Notes: a model not told the origin generated them from the sequence alone. 40,252 nucleotides of DNA from Sphingomonas sp. PP-CE-1G-424 (GCF_004341085.1 NZ_SLXW01000015.1:1-40252); one strand, 5' to 3'. Positions 16,460 to 24,198 are shown, counted from the first letter of the stretch. Numbers and translations: made by a program.

Positions 16460-16759
16460 ATGGCGATCAAGACGAAGCCGTTCGATGCGGCCAAGCATTT
16501 CCCCGACGATGCATCACAGATCGACGTCATCACCGACGCGCTGGCGAGCGGCCATGCCGGCTACATCGCAGCCGCGCTTGGCACTGTTGCTCGCGCACGC
16601 GGTATGACCGCCGTTGCCGGTGATACGGGGCTTAGCCGTCAGGCACTCCACAAGGCGCTAAGCGAGGATGGAAACCCGACGCTAGGCACGGTGATGAAGG
16701 TGCTTGATGCGCTTGGCCTGCAGCTAGCTGCGAAAGTGCGCGTTCCAGAGCACGCTTGA
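16460..16759 (+). CDS. HigA-like antitoxin with helix-turn-helix
   Basis: A 99-residue protein starting MAIKTKPFDAAKHF, typical of the addiction module antidote proteins paired with HigB-like killers. The C-terminal half is an HTH of the phage-repressor (XRE) type: AVAGDTGLSRQALHKALS, then GNPTLGTVMKVLDALGLQL. It neutralises the toxin and probably represses the operon by binding the palindrome at 16103-16118. It has a very strong ribosome-binding site (AGGAGGGAC, from about 16444), unlike the toxin, which should keep antitoxin in excess. It lies 42 bp after the toxin. Confidence 0.9.
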   Translation: MAIKTKPFDAAKHFPDDASQIDVITDALASGHAGYIAAALGTVARARGMTAVAGDTGLSRQALHKALSEDGNPTLGTVMKVLDALGLQLAAKVRVPEHA

Positions 16760-17523
16760 TCGGGGCACATCATCTCGACCTCGTCGCGCTGGGTGTCGAG
16801 CTTACTAAGCGTGGCGATCACAAGGCACTGGTATCTGCAATTCAGCGCGCTGCGGATATCGGCTCGATACGCGACGATCTACGGCAATCCGCTTCGTCGC
16901 TCCGGATTATCCGCGAGATGGGCGATCGCGCAATGGATCGGCCCGAGATCTTTGAGGGTGAGGATGACGAGTCCATTATCGTTGGCGCTCTTTTTACCAA
17001 CGCCGTCATCCTTTACGCGCGCGCCACGTTTGCCAGCGAAAACCGCATGTCGCTCGGGGACGAGATCCTTTCTTCCCCGAACAAGGCTACGCATGACGAA
17101 GTGAAAGTGCTGCGAAACACTACGATCGCCCACTTTGGGCTCGGCGAAAGCGCGAAAGAGGGGCCGATCGTCCGCGAAGCCGTCATCCGGAGCTTCAACC
17201 AAAAACAATACCGATACGGGGTTTACACAACCCGCGCCCATCACAGGGTGAAGCTAATTCTGCCCCATGCTGGAACGGCTTCTAGACCGCAGCCCCTAGG
17301 CATTGACACTGATCCACCAAGCTGGAGAAGGCCCCATGACCAATTCCGACGTGCCTGCCTATCGTGTACAACTGCTACCGGCGCCGATAGTAATCGACGC
17401 GAATGGCCTCCCAGTCGCGAATTCCCATGTGGTCGAGATCGTATTTCCAGGGGACTCGATCGATACGACGCTGGGGAAGGTGAACACGATCGTCGGACCG
17501 GGAACTGCCAAGATCATCGTTGA
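16756..17523 (+). CDS. HEPN-like protein of unknown function downstream of the antitoxin
   Basis: This frame begins with a TTG (16756) that overlaps the antitoxin stop, so it is probably coupled to the HigBA-type pair. Residues 75-130 contain a helix (FTNAVILYARATFA) followed by VLRNTTIAHFG, where Arg120 and His126 form an RX5H motif like the active site of HEPN RNases. HEPN domains are common in toxins and defence proteins. The C-terminal part from about residue 185 is Arg/Cys-rich and overlaps a better-looking frame (17336-17557), which suggests a frameshift or a lost stop; the functional protein probably ends earlier. The function is inferred from one motif only. Confidence 0.55.
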   Translation: MIGAHHLDLVALGVELTKRGDHKALVSAIQRAADIGSIRDDLRQSASSLRIIREMGDRAMDRPEIFEGEDDESIIVGALFTNAVILYARATFASENRMSLGDEILSSPNKATHDEVKVLRNTTIAHFGLGESAKEGPIVREAVIRSFNQKQYRYGVYTTRAHHRVKLILPHAGTASRPQPLGIDTDPPSWRRPHDQFRRACLSCTTATGADSNRREWPPSREFPCGRDRISRGLDRYDAGEGEHDRRTGNCQDHR

Positions 17524-17557
17524 GGACGCGACGTACCGCGGCATCAGCCTTTGCTAA
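17336..17557 (+). CDS. small unknown protein, 73 aa
   Basis: Starts at ATG 17336 (MTNSDVPAYRVQLLPAPIV) with GGAGAAGG at about 17323-17330. It is beta-rich, with VVEIVFPGDS and GPGTAKIIVED, and has no known motif. It overlaps the doubtful C-terminal end of the upstream HEPN-like frame by 188 bp in another frame; its amino-acid composition is far more protein-like than the overlapping frame. The next gene starts about 60 bp downstream, after a small hairpin GGCAGG-GGAG-CCTGCC (17581-17596). Confidence 0.6.
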   Translation: MTNSDVPAYRVQLLPAPIVIDANGLPVANSHVVEIVFPGDSIDTTLGKVNTIVGPGTAKIIVEDATYRGISLC

Positions 17558-17616
17558 ATTTGCGCGCTGTGTAGCCTTCGGGCAGGGGAGCCTGCCAACC
17601 AAGGAAGCAGTGATAC

Positions 17617-17886
17617 ATGGCGAACCGTCTCACGATTGATCAAGACAGCTTGGTCGACAACGACCGCGAAAAGCAGGTCGAGTTTACCGCCGAAATCGAC
17701 AGCGAGGAACGCGATTTTGCCGTGAAATACGCCGTTTTGCGTGAAGTGAGCGGCGATGAACCAGACAATGACGCCCTGGAACTGTTCGAGCGATTCAGCG
17801 ATGAAATTCTCGATATCTGCGCCGATCTTGCCGAGCTTCAGCCAACGGCCAATGTGATAACCGTGACAGAAAGTGACCTCGAGTAG
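17617..17886 (+). CDS. small acidic unknown protein, 89 aa
   Basis: Starts at ATG 17617 with AAGGAAG about ten bases upstream. It is strongly acidic throughout (REKQVEFTAEIDSEERDF, GDEPDNDALELFERF), probably mixed alpha/beta and cytosolic. Acidic proteins of this size can be DNA mimics or antitoxins, but no specific match is recognised. It lies between the HEPN-like region and the peptidase gene. The next gene starts about 100 bp later. Confidence 0.65.
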   Translation: MANRLTIDQDSLVDNDREKQVEFTAEIDSEERDFAVKYAVLREVSGDEPDNDALELFERFSDEILDICADLAELQPTANVITVTESDLE

Positions 17887-17982
17887 CAATCGCTCCGGGG
17901 CGCCCTTCGAAGCGCGCCGCTTAAGGCAGCAGTCAGGTCAGGGCTGACATCTTCAAGGCTCATTGAGGATGCCAACTTCGGC

Positions 17983-18828
17983 ATGTTTTTCAGTTCTCTA
18001 CGGCGTTTGCAGATCGGTCTTATCGTTGCCAGCTTGGCATTCTGCCTGCCTGTGCAGGCTGCATATGCTCGATCACGCGTCTCTGAGATCGTTGTCGATG
18101 CTTCAACCGGTACCGTTCTGCTTTCGCAGGCGCCCGACGTAGCGAGGCGACCCGCGTCGCTGACCAAGCTGATGACACTTTATCTCGCATTCGAAGCGCT
18201 GGCCGATGGTCGCCTACGGCCAAGTGACCCTTTGCCGATATCTCGCCGTGCGGCGCGCCAGCCGGCGACGCATTTAGGCATAGCCGCAGGTGGAAGGATC
18301 ACAGTCGGCAGGGCGCTGGATGCTATCGCAGCGATCTCATCGAACGACTTGGCCGTTGCCGTGGCTGAACGCATTGCTGGCAGTGAACCAAAATTTGCCA
18401 GACTTATGACGGCAAAGGCACGCCAGCTTGGGATGCGGAACACCCGGTTTGCAAACGCATCCGGGCTGACCAGCGCTGGGAACGTGACGACGGCGAGCGA
18501 CATCGCGAAGCTTTCGCGCGCCATCGTCAGGCAATTCCCGCGGCAATATTCCCGGTTCAGCAGACGTACGATTCAGTGGCGATCGCGCCGCACTGCCAAT
18601 CAAAACCATCTGCTCGGTCGGGTTGCGGGCGTCGACGGTATCAAGACCGGGTACACGTCCGACGCCGGCTACAATCTCGCAGCGTCGGCGATGCGTCGAG
18701 GTCGGCGTATCGTGGTCGTCGTGCTGGGTGAGACCAGCGTTTCGGCACGTGATGCGCGCGTTGCCAATCTTATTGAACTCGGCTTTACCGGGTCGAGATC
18801 GAAGGCGCCCAGAACACGACGGCGCTAG
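17983..18828 (+). CDS. D-alanyl-D-alanine carboxypeptidase (peptidase S11, PBP5/6-like)
   Basis: A 281-residue protein with an N-terminal signal peptide (LIVASLAFCLPVQAAYA), so periplasmic. It has all three serine-penicillin-binding motifs: SLTK (Ser59-Lys62), SSN (Ser119-Asn121) and KTG (221-223, IKTGYTSDAGY). These enzymes remove the terminal D-Ala of peptidoglycan pentapeptides. It lacks the long C-terminal beta domain and amphipathic membrane anchor of PBP5 and ends in a basic tail (SRSKAPRTRRR), so it is a short form that is probably soluble. Being next to toxin and methylase genes on a plasmid is unusual; it may be passenger cargo, or may locally remodel the wall during transfer. Substrate use is inferred. 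Confidence 0.9.
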   Translation: MFFSSLRRLQIGLIVASLAFCLPVQAAYARSRVSEIVVDASTGTVLLSQAPDVARRPASLTKLMTLYLAFEALADGRLRPSDPLPISRRAARQPATHLGIAAGGRITVGRALDAIAAISSNDLAVAVAERIAGSEPKFARLMTAKARQLGMRNTRFANASGLTSAGNVTTASDIAKLSRAIVRQFPRQYSRFSRRTIQWRSRRTANQNHLLGRVAGVDGIKTGYTSDAGYNLAASAMRRGRRIVVVVLGETSVSARDARVANLIELGFTGSRSKAPRTRRR

Positions 18829-18967
18829 CGTTTCGAACTACGATCGGGGCGTAGTGCCGAACAGCACTATGCACGGCGTATGCTGAACGCCTTGGACTGT
18901 GGGAGCTGTTACACTATCGGATGAAATTGGCGGGCAGTTCGCGTCGCTCATGATGACAGGATGTTAG

Positions 18968-19753
18968 GTGAAGTCCGGACACCGATATCAAGCCTTTGTA
19001 GAAGGCTTTGCCTCGACGACACCGTGTTTGCCATTGATGCACGTCACGTTTGGACGCGGTTTTGTCTCAATCTTAGATAATGGCCGGATCGAACCGGGGG
19101 AACGCGACCAGGTCCTGGAGCAGGAACTAAGCTTCCACTTCTACGGGCAACCAAGCTACCGACCGAAACCGACCGGCGCATATGGCCGCAGCGTCGGTTC
19201 GGCATTGTACTGCTTTGTGCTCGACTTCAACGCGCTGCCTAAGCCTTCTAGCTTACTGCCGTTCGACTCTGGGGGTTATGCAAGCCTGATGAAGGCCCAT
19301 TGCGACGGTCTTGACCTTACAGACTTCCTTCTCCCTCCCAGCCACGACGCTCCAGGCAAAGTTGTCTCGGCGCTCTTCGGATCTAATTCTAACTATTTCG
19401 GCATGAATGTTCGATCTTCTGCTATATCGGAAGTGGCGACCTTCGATCTCCATAGCCAAGGGCTCATACGCTTATACAATACCGATGGCCCGGTTCCCTA
19501 TGACCAGCGCGCTGGCTCCATCGAAGTGCATTATGACGCGCCAATCACTCTGACGCGCGATAACCTCCTCGGGATTATCGCACCTGACATCATCTGCGAA
19601 GAGCCTGAACTAAAGGCCTTCGCCGCGGTACACGATGCCGACCTTATTGATTATAGTTTCGACCATGAAGAGCCTTCAGTTCGCCAGCGGCAGATTCGGG
19701 ATGCCGCTCAAAAATGGCTCGCGTCAAATAGATATTTTGAGAATATTTTATGA
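18968..19753 (+). CDS. unknown protein coupled to the methyltransferase
   Basis: A 261-residue soluble protein from a GTG at 18968, with AGGA about six bases upstream. Its stop overlaps the methyltransferase start (ATGA), so the two are translated together. The N-terminal third holds LMHVTFGRGFVSILDNGRIEP followed by LSFHFYGQPSYRP and ALYCFVLDF. I recall 'FFYG(R/K)P-Y' and a later 'IEV' strand (here AGSIEVHYDAPITL) as marks of a widespread uncharacterised family, but I could not check this. The opening H-T-x9-G-x-I-x-P pattern loosely recalls ADP-ribosyltransferase-like folds (weak). Base composition is AT-richer than the plasmid backbone. Pairing with a DNA methylase suggests an effector or a specificity partner. 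Confidence 0.7.
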   Translation: MKSGHRYQAFVEGFASTTPCLPLMHVTFGRGFVSILDNGRIEPGERDQVLEQELSFHFYGQPSYRPKPTGAYGRSVGSALYCFVLDFNALPKPSSLLPFDSGGYASLMKAHCDGLDLTDFLLPPSHDAPGKVVSALFGSNSNYFGMNVRSSAISEVATFDLHSQGLIRLYNTDGPVPYDQRAGSIEVHYDAPITLTRDNLLGIIAPDIICEEPELKAFAAVHDADLIDYSFDHEEPSVRQRQIRDAAQKWLASNRYFENIL

Positions 19754-21378
19754 TATCGGAGAACTTCCTCTGCATTGGAGCCGTTCACGCTTTGGCGTTG
19801 GGTGATATGCTTGTAACCCCGCTTTTTCGATCAAAGAACGGAGATCCATCTCGTCTATATATCCAAAGGACGAGCGGCGATTTTGTCATTGCGTTTGAGG
19901 AAGTCTCGATTGAATCAAACGATCTTATAATTCACGTTAATGACGGACGTGATCTAGCGGTTGGTGATCGGCCCCTTTCCGGCTTCTGGTCGCGCGACGA
20001 TGGACTGGCAATTGGCAATCGCCTCCAAATTATTGGCCACCTTGCGGCATATCTCGCAGTGCTCGACGGTAGGCCGCTCTTGCGCACCCATCTGAATGAA
20101 TTCGTCGAAAGGCAGGCTTCCGATGCTTTACGCGACTTGGAGGCCGTAAGTTCTGGCAGTCCTACCCATCCGCTTTGGCGACCGGTTAGCGAAGCAGTCG
20201 GCAACGTTACCTCCAGTGAGCCTTCGCCTATCATCATAAAGGTTGGTGATGACGCACAAACCGAGGACGTTAATACCGTTGTCACACACGGGGATCAGAA
20301 TGGTACTTTATTACCACTAGATCAGATCCTGCTCGGTGATTGCATTTCCCAGATGCAGTCGCTGCCGTCAAAGTCAATAGATATGGTATTCGCGGACCCC
20401 CCGTATAATCTACAACTTAGCGGTGAACTGTTTCATCCCGAGGGCGCGCTGGTCGATACCGTTTCCGATGAATGGGATAAGTTCGATACCTTCGCCGCAT
20501 ATGATCGTTTTACGAGGGCGTGGTTAAAAGAGGCGCGCCGCGTTCTTAAGGATGACGGTACAATCTGGGTTATTGGCAGTTATCACAATATCTTCCGAGT
20601 AGGTGCGGCGGTCCAGGATCTCGGATATTGGATCTTGAATGACATCATGTGGCGCAAGTCTAACCCGATGCCGAACTTTCGAGGAACTCGCTTTACCAAC
20701 GCGCATGAGACCCTGATCTGGGCATCTAAAGGCGAGAAGGCAAAATACACTTTCAACTACCGTAGCATGAAGACTCTGAACGACGAGTTGCAGATGCGCA
20801 GCGACTGGGAATTTCCCACAGTGGACGGCAGCGAGCGGCTTAAGAAAGACGGCATTAAACTACATCCAACCCAGAAGCCTGAAGCGTTGCTATACAGAGT
20901 ATTGCTAGCATGTACCAAGCCCGGCGACGTAGTGCTTGATCCTTTCTTTGGTACAGGAACTACTGGAGCTGTCGCCAAACGGTTAGGACGTCGGTGGATC
21001 GGTATCGATCGTGAGGGCGATTATATCCAGGCTGCGCTTGAACGGATAGAAGCTGCGTTGCCGATCGACGAAATGTCTCTTTCCGCTATGCTAAGTTCGA
21101 GGAGCCAACCTAAGGTAGCGTTTGGTGCCCTTGTTGAGGGTGGCTTGATTTCTCCCGGAACGCAGCTCAGCGACAGCGGGCGGCGTTATTTCGCTACGGT
21201 CGAACTTGATGGATCCGTCACCGCGGAAGGGCAACGTGGGTCAATCCACAAAATTGGTGCTGCGGTTCAACAGGCCGCTTCGTGCAACGGATGGAGCTTT
21301 TGGCATTTCGAAAAAGACGGACGTCGGCAGCCTATTGATGCGCTGCGGCAGGCCTACTTGCTTGCGACGACCCCATGA
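19750..21378 (+). CDS. CcrM-like adenine DNA methyltransferase with a novel N-terminal extension
   Basis: A 542-residue protein. From about residue 192 it is a beta-class N6-adenine methyltransferase: catalytic DPPYN at 216-220 comes before the SAM-binding DPFFGTGTT at 397-405, with HPTQKPEALL just upstream. The C-terminal about 85 residues (GALVEGGLISPG..., IHKIGAAVQQAASCNGWSFWHF) match the RAMA domain that CcrM uses for GANTC recognition. CcrM proper is about 360 residues; here about 190 extra residues precede it (GAVHALALGDMLVTPLF..., RLQIIGHLAAYLAVLDG) and match nothing I recognise. The gene is coupled to the upstream unknown gene and is AT-richer than the surroundings, so it was probably acquired as a pair. 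GANTC specificity is inferred from the RAMA/CcrM likeness. Confidence 0.88.
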   Translation: MISENFLCIGAVHALALGDMLVTPLFRSKNGDPSRLYIQRTSGDFVIAFEEVSIESNDLIIHVNDGRDLAVGDRPLSGFWSRDDGLAIGNRLQIIGHLAAYLAVLDGRPLLRTHLNEFVERQASDALRDLEAVSSGSPTHPLWRPVSEAVGNVTSSEPSPIIIKVGDDAQTEDVNTVVTHGDQNGTLLPLDQILLGDCISQMQSLPSKSIDMVFADPPYNLQLSGELFHPEGALVDTVSDEWDKFDTFAAYDRFTRAWLKEARRVLKDDGTIWVIGSYHNIFRVGAAVQDLGYWILNDIMWRKSNPMPNFRGTRFTNAHETLIWASKGEKAKYTFNYRSMKTLNDELQMRSDWEFPTVDGSERLKKDGIKLHPTQKPEALLYRVLLACTKPGDVVLDPFFGTGTTGAVAKRLGRRWIGIDREGDYIQAALERIEAALPIDEMSLSAMLSSRSQPKVAFGALVEGGLISPGTQLSDSGRRYFATVELDGSVTAEGQRGSIHKIGAAVQQAASCNGWSFWHFEKDGRRQPIDALRQAYLLATTP

Positions 21379-21604
21379 CAGCCTACGGCCACGTGGATCG
21401 TTCGGATTGATAATATATCTTATGTTAAATCAATAAGTTAGCGGATATTCGGCATCGATTTTGCAAGGCTTGGTTCCGGCTTTCGCCGGGAGACGTCTCA
21501 AGCAGCAACCCAGGCTAGGACCGCATAAAGCGCCGCGCTTCCCACGCCGAGGCCACCTGAGATGGACGACACGGACGTAACTACGACGCCATCGCTCATC
21601 GCGA

Positions 21605-21645
21605 TTGATAACGTCAGCCCAACATGGTATATACATGGCATATAC
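21605..21645 (+). promoter_or_regulatory. vapBC promoter and operator
   Basis: TTGATA (21605-21610), a 17-base spacer and TATATA (21628-21633) form a promoter. Its -10 overlaps an inverted repeat GTATAT-N7-ATATAC (21627-21645), suitable for autoregulation by VapB/VapC. AAAGGAGG (21646-21653) follows directly. The rest of 21379-21604 contains no supported gene. Confidence 0.65.
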
Positions 21646-21657
21646 AAAGGAGGCGTC

Positions 21658-21924
21658 GTGACCCAGACATCTGCTAATGTCGACGTGCGTGAAGCCAGGC
21701 TGTTTCGCAACAATCGCAGTCAGGCAGTGCGAATTCCCGCCGAGTTCGAATTTTCGGGAAGCCGTGTGCTCATCCATAAGGAAGGCGACAAGCTTATCAT
21801 CGAACCCGAACCCAAGGCCCGTCTTCTCGACATCCTGAAAGGGCTAACCCCCCTCGCCTCTGAGGATCAGTTTCCAGAGGATCTCGATGCTACGCTGCTT
21901 CCGCTTAGGGCCGTCGATCTGTGA
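21658..21924 (+). CDS. vapB: VapB antitoxin (AbrB/SpoVT type)
   Basis: The start is taken as GTG 21658, because AAAGGAGG lies four bases upstream and the promoter ends before it; the longer in-frame ATG at 21562 would lie upstream of the promoter. The 88-residue protein has the AbrB-type swapped-hairpin N-terminus (EARLFRNNRSQAVRIPAEFEFSG, then LIIEPE), which binds DNA. A C-terminal tail, FPEDLDATLLPLRAVDL, should wrap the toxin. It neutralises the downstream VapC and overlaps its start by four bases (GTGA), a tight coupling typical for vapBC. Confidence 0.92.
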   Translation: MTQTSANVDVREARLFRNNRSQAVRIPAEFEFSGSRVLIHKEGDKLIIEPEPKARLLDILKGLTPLASEDQFPEDLDATLLPLRAVDL

Positions 21925-22328
21925 CCGATTCACGCTACATGCTCGATACCAACATCGTCTCCGATCTCGTTCGAAATCCGCAAGGCGCGGTGTTTGACAA
22001 GATCGTCGAGATCGGAAGCGACAATCTGTGTGTCAGCATCATCACCGCGGCCGAACTGCGCTATGGCTGCGCCCGTAAGGGGTCCCCTCGCCTGCTCCAG
22101 CAAGTCGAAGCCATTCTGAGCGGGCTCGAGATCCTTCCGCTCGATGTCCCGGCCGACGCCGAATATGGCGGGATCCGCGCCGAGCTTGAAGCCGCTGGCA
22201 AACCAATCGGCCCCAACGACCTCCTGATCGCAGCTCACGCCTATGCGCTGGGTGCCACGCTGGTCACCGCTAATGTCGGCGAGTTCACCCATATCCGGGG
22301 TCTTCGTGTGGAGAATTGGCTCGTCTGA
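21921..22328 (+). CDS. vapC: VapC toxin (PIN-domain ribonuclease)
   Basis: A 135-residue PIN-domain protein starting MTDSRYMLDTNIVSDLVRNP. The acidic active-site residues are Asp9 (LDTN), Glu45 (AAELRYG) and Asp100 (GPNDLLIA). The last motif is TANVGEF, where many homologues have T-x-D/N-x-x-x-F, so the fourth acidic position is Asn118. VapC toxins cut specific RNAs, often initiator tRNA or rRNA, and need Mg or Mn. It forms an operon with vapB. An imperfect hairpin (ACGGGG ... CCCCGT, 22353-22389) follows without a T tract. Confidence 0.93.
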   Translation: MTDSRYMLDTNIVSDLVRNPQGAVFDKIVEIGSDNLCVSIITAAELRYGCARKGSPRLLQQVEAILSGLEILPLDVPADAEYGGIRAELEAAGKPIGPNDLLIAAHAYALGATLVTANVGEFTHIRGLRVENWLV

Positions 22329-22567
22329 CGCCGACGGCTTCCGCTTACGAAAACGGGGCCGGAACCGATAGCAGCGGTCCCGACCCCGTCGATCGAAGGA
22401 TCCTCCGTCGAAACGGTGGATAGACTGGCTTAACGCATCTGCGTCGAATCCGGTCCACCACCCTCGATATACGGATCGTCGTCAATTTTCCATGAACGGG
22501 CCTTTCGGCCGTTCCACCCGCCATAAGGCACTTCACCCGAAGGACTTCACCCCGAAGGGACATCATC

Positions 22568-22762
22568 ATGACCGTCATTGCACTTTCAGCCCGACGCAGT
22601 TCACTGAGTTCACTCGAGAACGCCTACGCCGTGGCTATTCAGCTTCGTGAGAGCACCGGCGTCGACCAGTTTGTGGTCCGCACCGACAATCCCATTCAGC
22701 CTTTCCGTGTCTCCCGGTGCCGGCCACATCACCCGGAGAGTCTTCTCGCCCTGGTCGCCTGA
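22568..22762 (+). CDS. small unknown protein, 64 aa
   Basis: Starts at ATG 22568 with GAAGGGA ten bases upstream (CGAAGGGACATCATCATG). The N-terminal part (MTVIALSARRSSLSSLENAYAVAIQLRES) looks like a real protein; the last 15 residues are less convincing. No motif or membrane helix. It sits 240 bp after vapC and converges with the minus-strand gene ending at 22777. The 22329-22567 gap holds the imperfect hairpin noted under vapC and nothing else I can name. Function unknown. Confidence 0.5.
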   Translation: MTVIALSARRSSLSSLENAYAVAIQLRESTGVDQFVVRTDNPIQPFRVSRCRPHHPESLLALVA

Positions 22763-22776
22763 CCGAGCGACTATCG

Positions 22777-23265
22777 TCAGCCCTCGGTCGTCACGTTGGC
22801 CATGATCTGCGCAGCCGTCAGGCTCTCGCACAACTGGGCGTTCGTGGCGTAGATCACCGCGAGCTTCTGTTCGCGCATCACCATGCACATCCGACCACGA
22901 CGGTACGTCAGGCTCTGCAACCATGCGAGTTCTGTAATCGCCTGTTCGATAGGCGTGTCGTACAGCAGGTACCAAAGCCGCATCTGGAACGGGCTCTTGT
23001 CGCGCAGGATCTCTTCGAGATCCTTGTGCCCCTCGCCACGGCCCATGCCGTTGCTCGTTTCGCTCGCCAGTGCGGTGAACGCTTCCTGCATCTCTGTGAT
23101 CGCGAAATAGGCAACGTCGAGGCCGATCCCGATCGTGGCGCCTGCCAGCACCCGCCGATCGGTCGATATTTCGGGGTCGCCGTTCTCGTTGGTGCCACTG
23201 TTGTTCAGCACGTCATATAGCGGGAGGTCATAGTCGTACCCCCGCATCATATCCTGTACTTTCAT
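22777..23265 (-). CDS. unknown protein, 162 aa
   Basis: The start is taken at 23265 (MKVQDMMRGYDYDLPLYDVL) because GAAGGAGG lies five bases upstream on the minus strand; an ATG at 23268 is only two bases away, and the frame open further upstream lacks a ribosome-binding site. The protein is helical, with VLAGATIGIGLDVAYFAITEMQEAFTAL and EQAITELAWLQSLTYRRGRMC. There is no signal peptide; one hydrophobic stretch is too short to call a membrane helix. It diverges from the Phd/PIN pair across 138 bp. Function unknown. Confidence 0.7.
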   Translation of the reverse strand: MKVQDMMRGYDYDLPLYDVLNNSGTNENGDPEISTDRRVLAGATIGIGLDVAYFAITEMQEAFTALASETSNGMGRGEGHKDLEEILRDKSPFQMRLWYLLYDTPIEQAITELAWLQSLTYRRGRMCMVMREQKLAVIYATNAQLCESLTAAQIMANVTTEG

Positions 23266-23345
23266 CATATCCTCCTTCGGGTGAGGCCTCGGATTTGGCG
23301 GGATTGTCATGCGATCGAGCAATGCCCGGTCGCGTGACGAACATT

Positions 23346-23372
23346 GACAATTCCGCTGCCTGCGGCAATGTC
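23346..23372 (+). promoter_or_regulatory. candidate operator/promoter of the Phd/PIN pair
   Basis: TTGACA (23344-23349) lies at the left edge of an imperfect inverted repeat, GACA-N3-CCGC-N5-GCGG-N3-TGTC (23346-23372), upstream of the Phd-like gene. The -10 is not clear. The layout suits autoregulation but is tentative. Confidence 0.4.
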
Positions 23373-23403
23373 TGTACGTCACGACAAATAAGGTCAAGCT
23401 GCC

Positions 23404-23652
23404 ATGCAAACTTTTTCCAGTCGCGACTTCAATCGCGAACCAGGTCGCATCAAGCGGGCCGCGGTTGATGGCGCAGTCATCATCACCGAACGCGGCCGAC
23501 CAATCATGGCGGTCATGCCCTTTGCCGAATACGAGCGGCTGAAAGCGCCTCCCGGCAACATCCTCGACGCCCTCGACATGGACGAGGTCGGAGACATCGA
23601 GGTCGACTTCAGCAGGGCAGCATCGTTCCCGTGTCCGGCGGTCTTCGACTGA
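23404..23652 (+). CDS. Phd/YefM-type antitoxin
   Basis: An 82-residue protein starting MQTFSSRDFNREPGRIKRAA, the usual beginning of Phd/YefM antitoxins (SRDFN, then AVIITERGRPIMAVMPFAEYERL). The N-terminal domain forms a DNA-binding dimer that represses its own operon. The C-terminal tail after residue 50 (LDMDEVGDIEVDFSR) is the toxin-binding part. Its stop overlaps the toxin start as TGATG, so the pair is translationally coupled. The combination of Phd-type antitoxin with PIN toxin is known from many alphaproteobacteria. Confidence 0.9.
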   Translation: MQTFSSRDFNREPGRIKRAAVDGAVIITERGRPIMAVMPFAEYERLKAPPGNILDALDMDEVGDIEVDFSRAASFPCPAVFD

Positions 23653-24077
23653 TGTACTTGCTCGACACCAACGCCCTGTCCGAGCTGCGCAAGCGGCGCA
23701 GCGGAAAGATCAGTGCAGCCGTCGAAGCATGGGCCGGTAGCGTCGATCAGGCGGACATGTTCCTTTCGGTCATCACGATCATGGAGATCGAGCTAGGCAT
23801 CGCACTGCTCGAACGACGCGATACGCGGCAAGCCGGCGTGTTGCGGCTCTGGCTACACGACAAAGTCATGCCCACCTTTGCCGGGCGCATACTCCCCGTC
23901 GACACAACGATCGCGCTGCGCTGCGCGCGGCTGCACGTTCCGGACACCAAGAGCGAACGCGACGCCTGGATCGCAGCGACGGGCCTCGTACACGACCTGA
24001 CGATCGTCACCCGAAATGTCGTCGACTTCGCAGGCACAGATGTTACCCTTTTGGATCCGTGGACCTACCCTCAGTGA
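23652..24077 (+). CDS. PIN-domain toxin (VapC/FitB-like)
   Basis: From ATG 23652, overlapping the antitoxin stop, the protein is 141 residues (MYLLDTNALSELRKRRSGKI). PIN active-site residues: Asp5 (LDTN), Glu45 (TIMEIELGI), Asp104 (SERDAWIAAT) and Asp125 in TRNVVDF. This set and the length fit FitB/VapC-type endoribonucleases. Upstream in-frame starts are rejected because they would overlap the antitoxin and spoil the conserved N-terminus. It is the second PIN toxin in the window; the two share only the fold, so they are not a recent duplication. Confidence 0.9.
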   Translation: MYLLDTNALSELRKRRSGKISAAVEAWAGSVDQADMFLSVITIMEIELGIALLERRDTRQAGVLRLWLHDKVMPTFAGRILPVDTTIALRCARLHVPDTKSERDAWIAATGLVHDLTIVTRNVVDFAGTDVTLLDPWTYPQ

Positions 24078-24093
24078 AAGCGAGGAGACGATC

Positions 24094-24198
24094 ATGAGAT
24101 CCATGCACTCGCAAACGGCCCTCGCTTTTGGTGCGGTACTTATCGGGGCCTCGGCATGCCTTCTTCAGGAAGCGATCGACGCCCGTTCCACAAGGTAA
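24094..24198 (+). CDS. tiny hydrophobic/lipoprotein-like peptide, 34 aa
   Basis: ATG 24094 has GAGGAG eight bases upstream. The product MRSMHSQTALAFGAVLIGAS... has a basic N-terminus, a hydrophobic segment of about 14 residues and a possible lipobox ending at Cys23 (ASAC), then a short charged tail. It could be a small membrane peptide or a signal-peptide remnant. It follows the PIN toxin by 17 bp. Confidence 0.45.
   Translation: MRSMHSQTALAFGAVLIGASACLLQEAIDARSTR

Noticed and set aside
21498..21599. Minus-strand 33-residue hydrophobic peptide, possibly a type I toxin
   Set aside because: Hydrophobic and toxin-like in composition, but it has no Shine-Dalgarno and overlaps the vapBC upstream region; not enough support.
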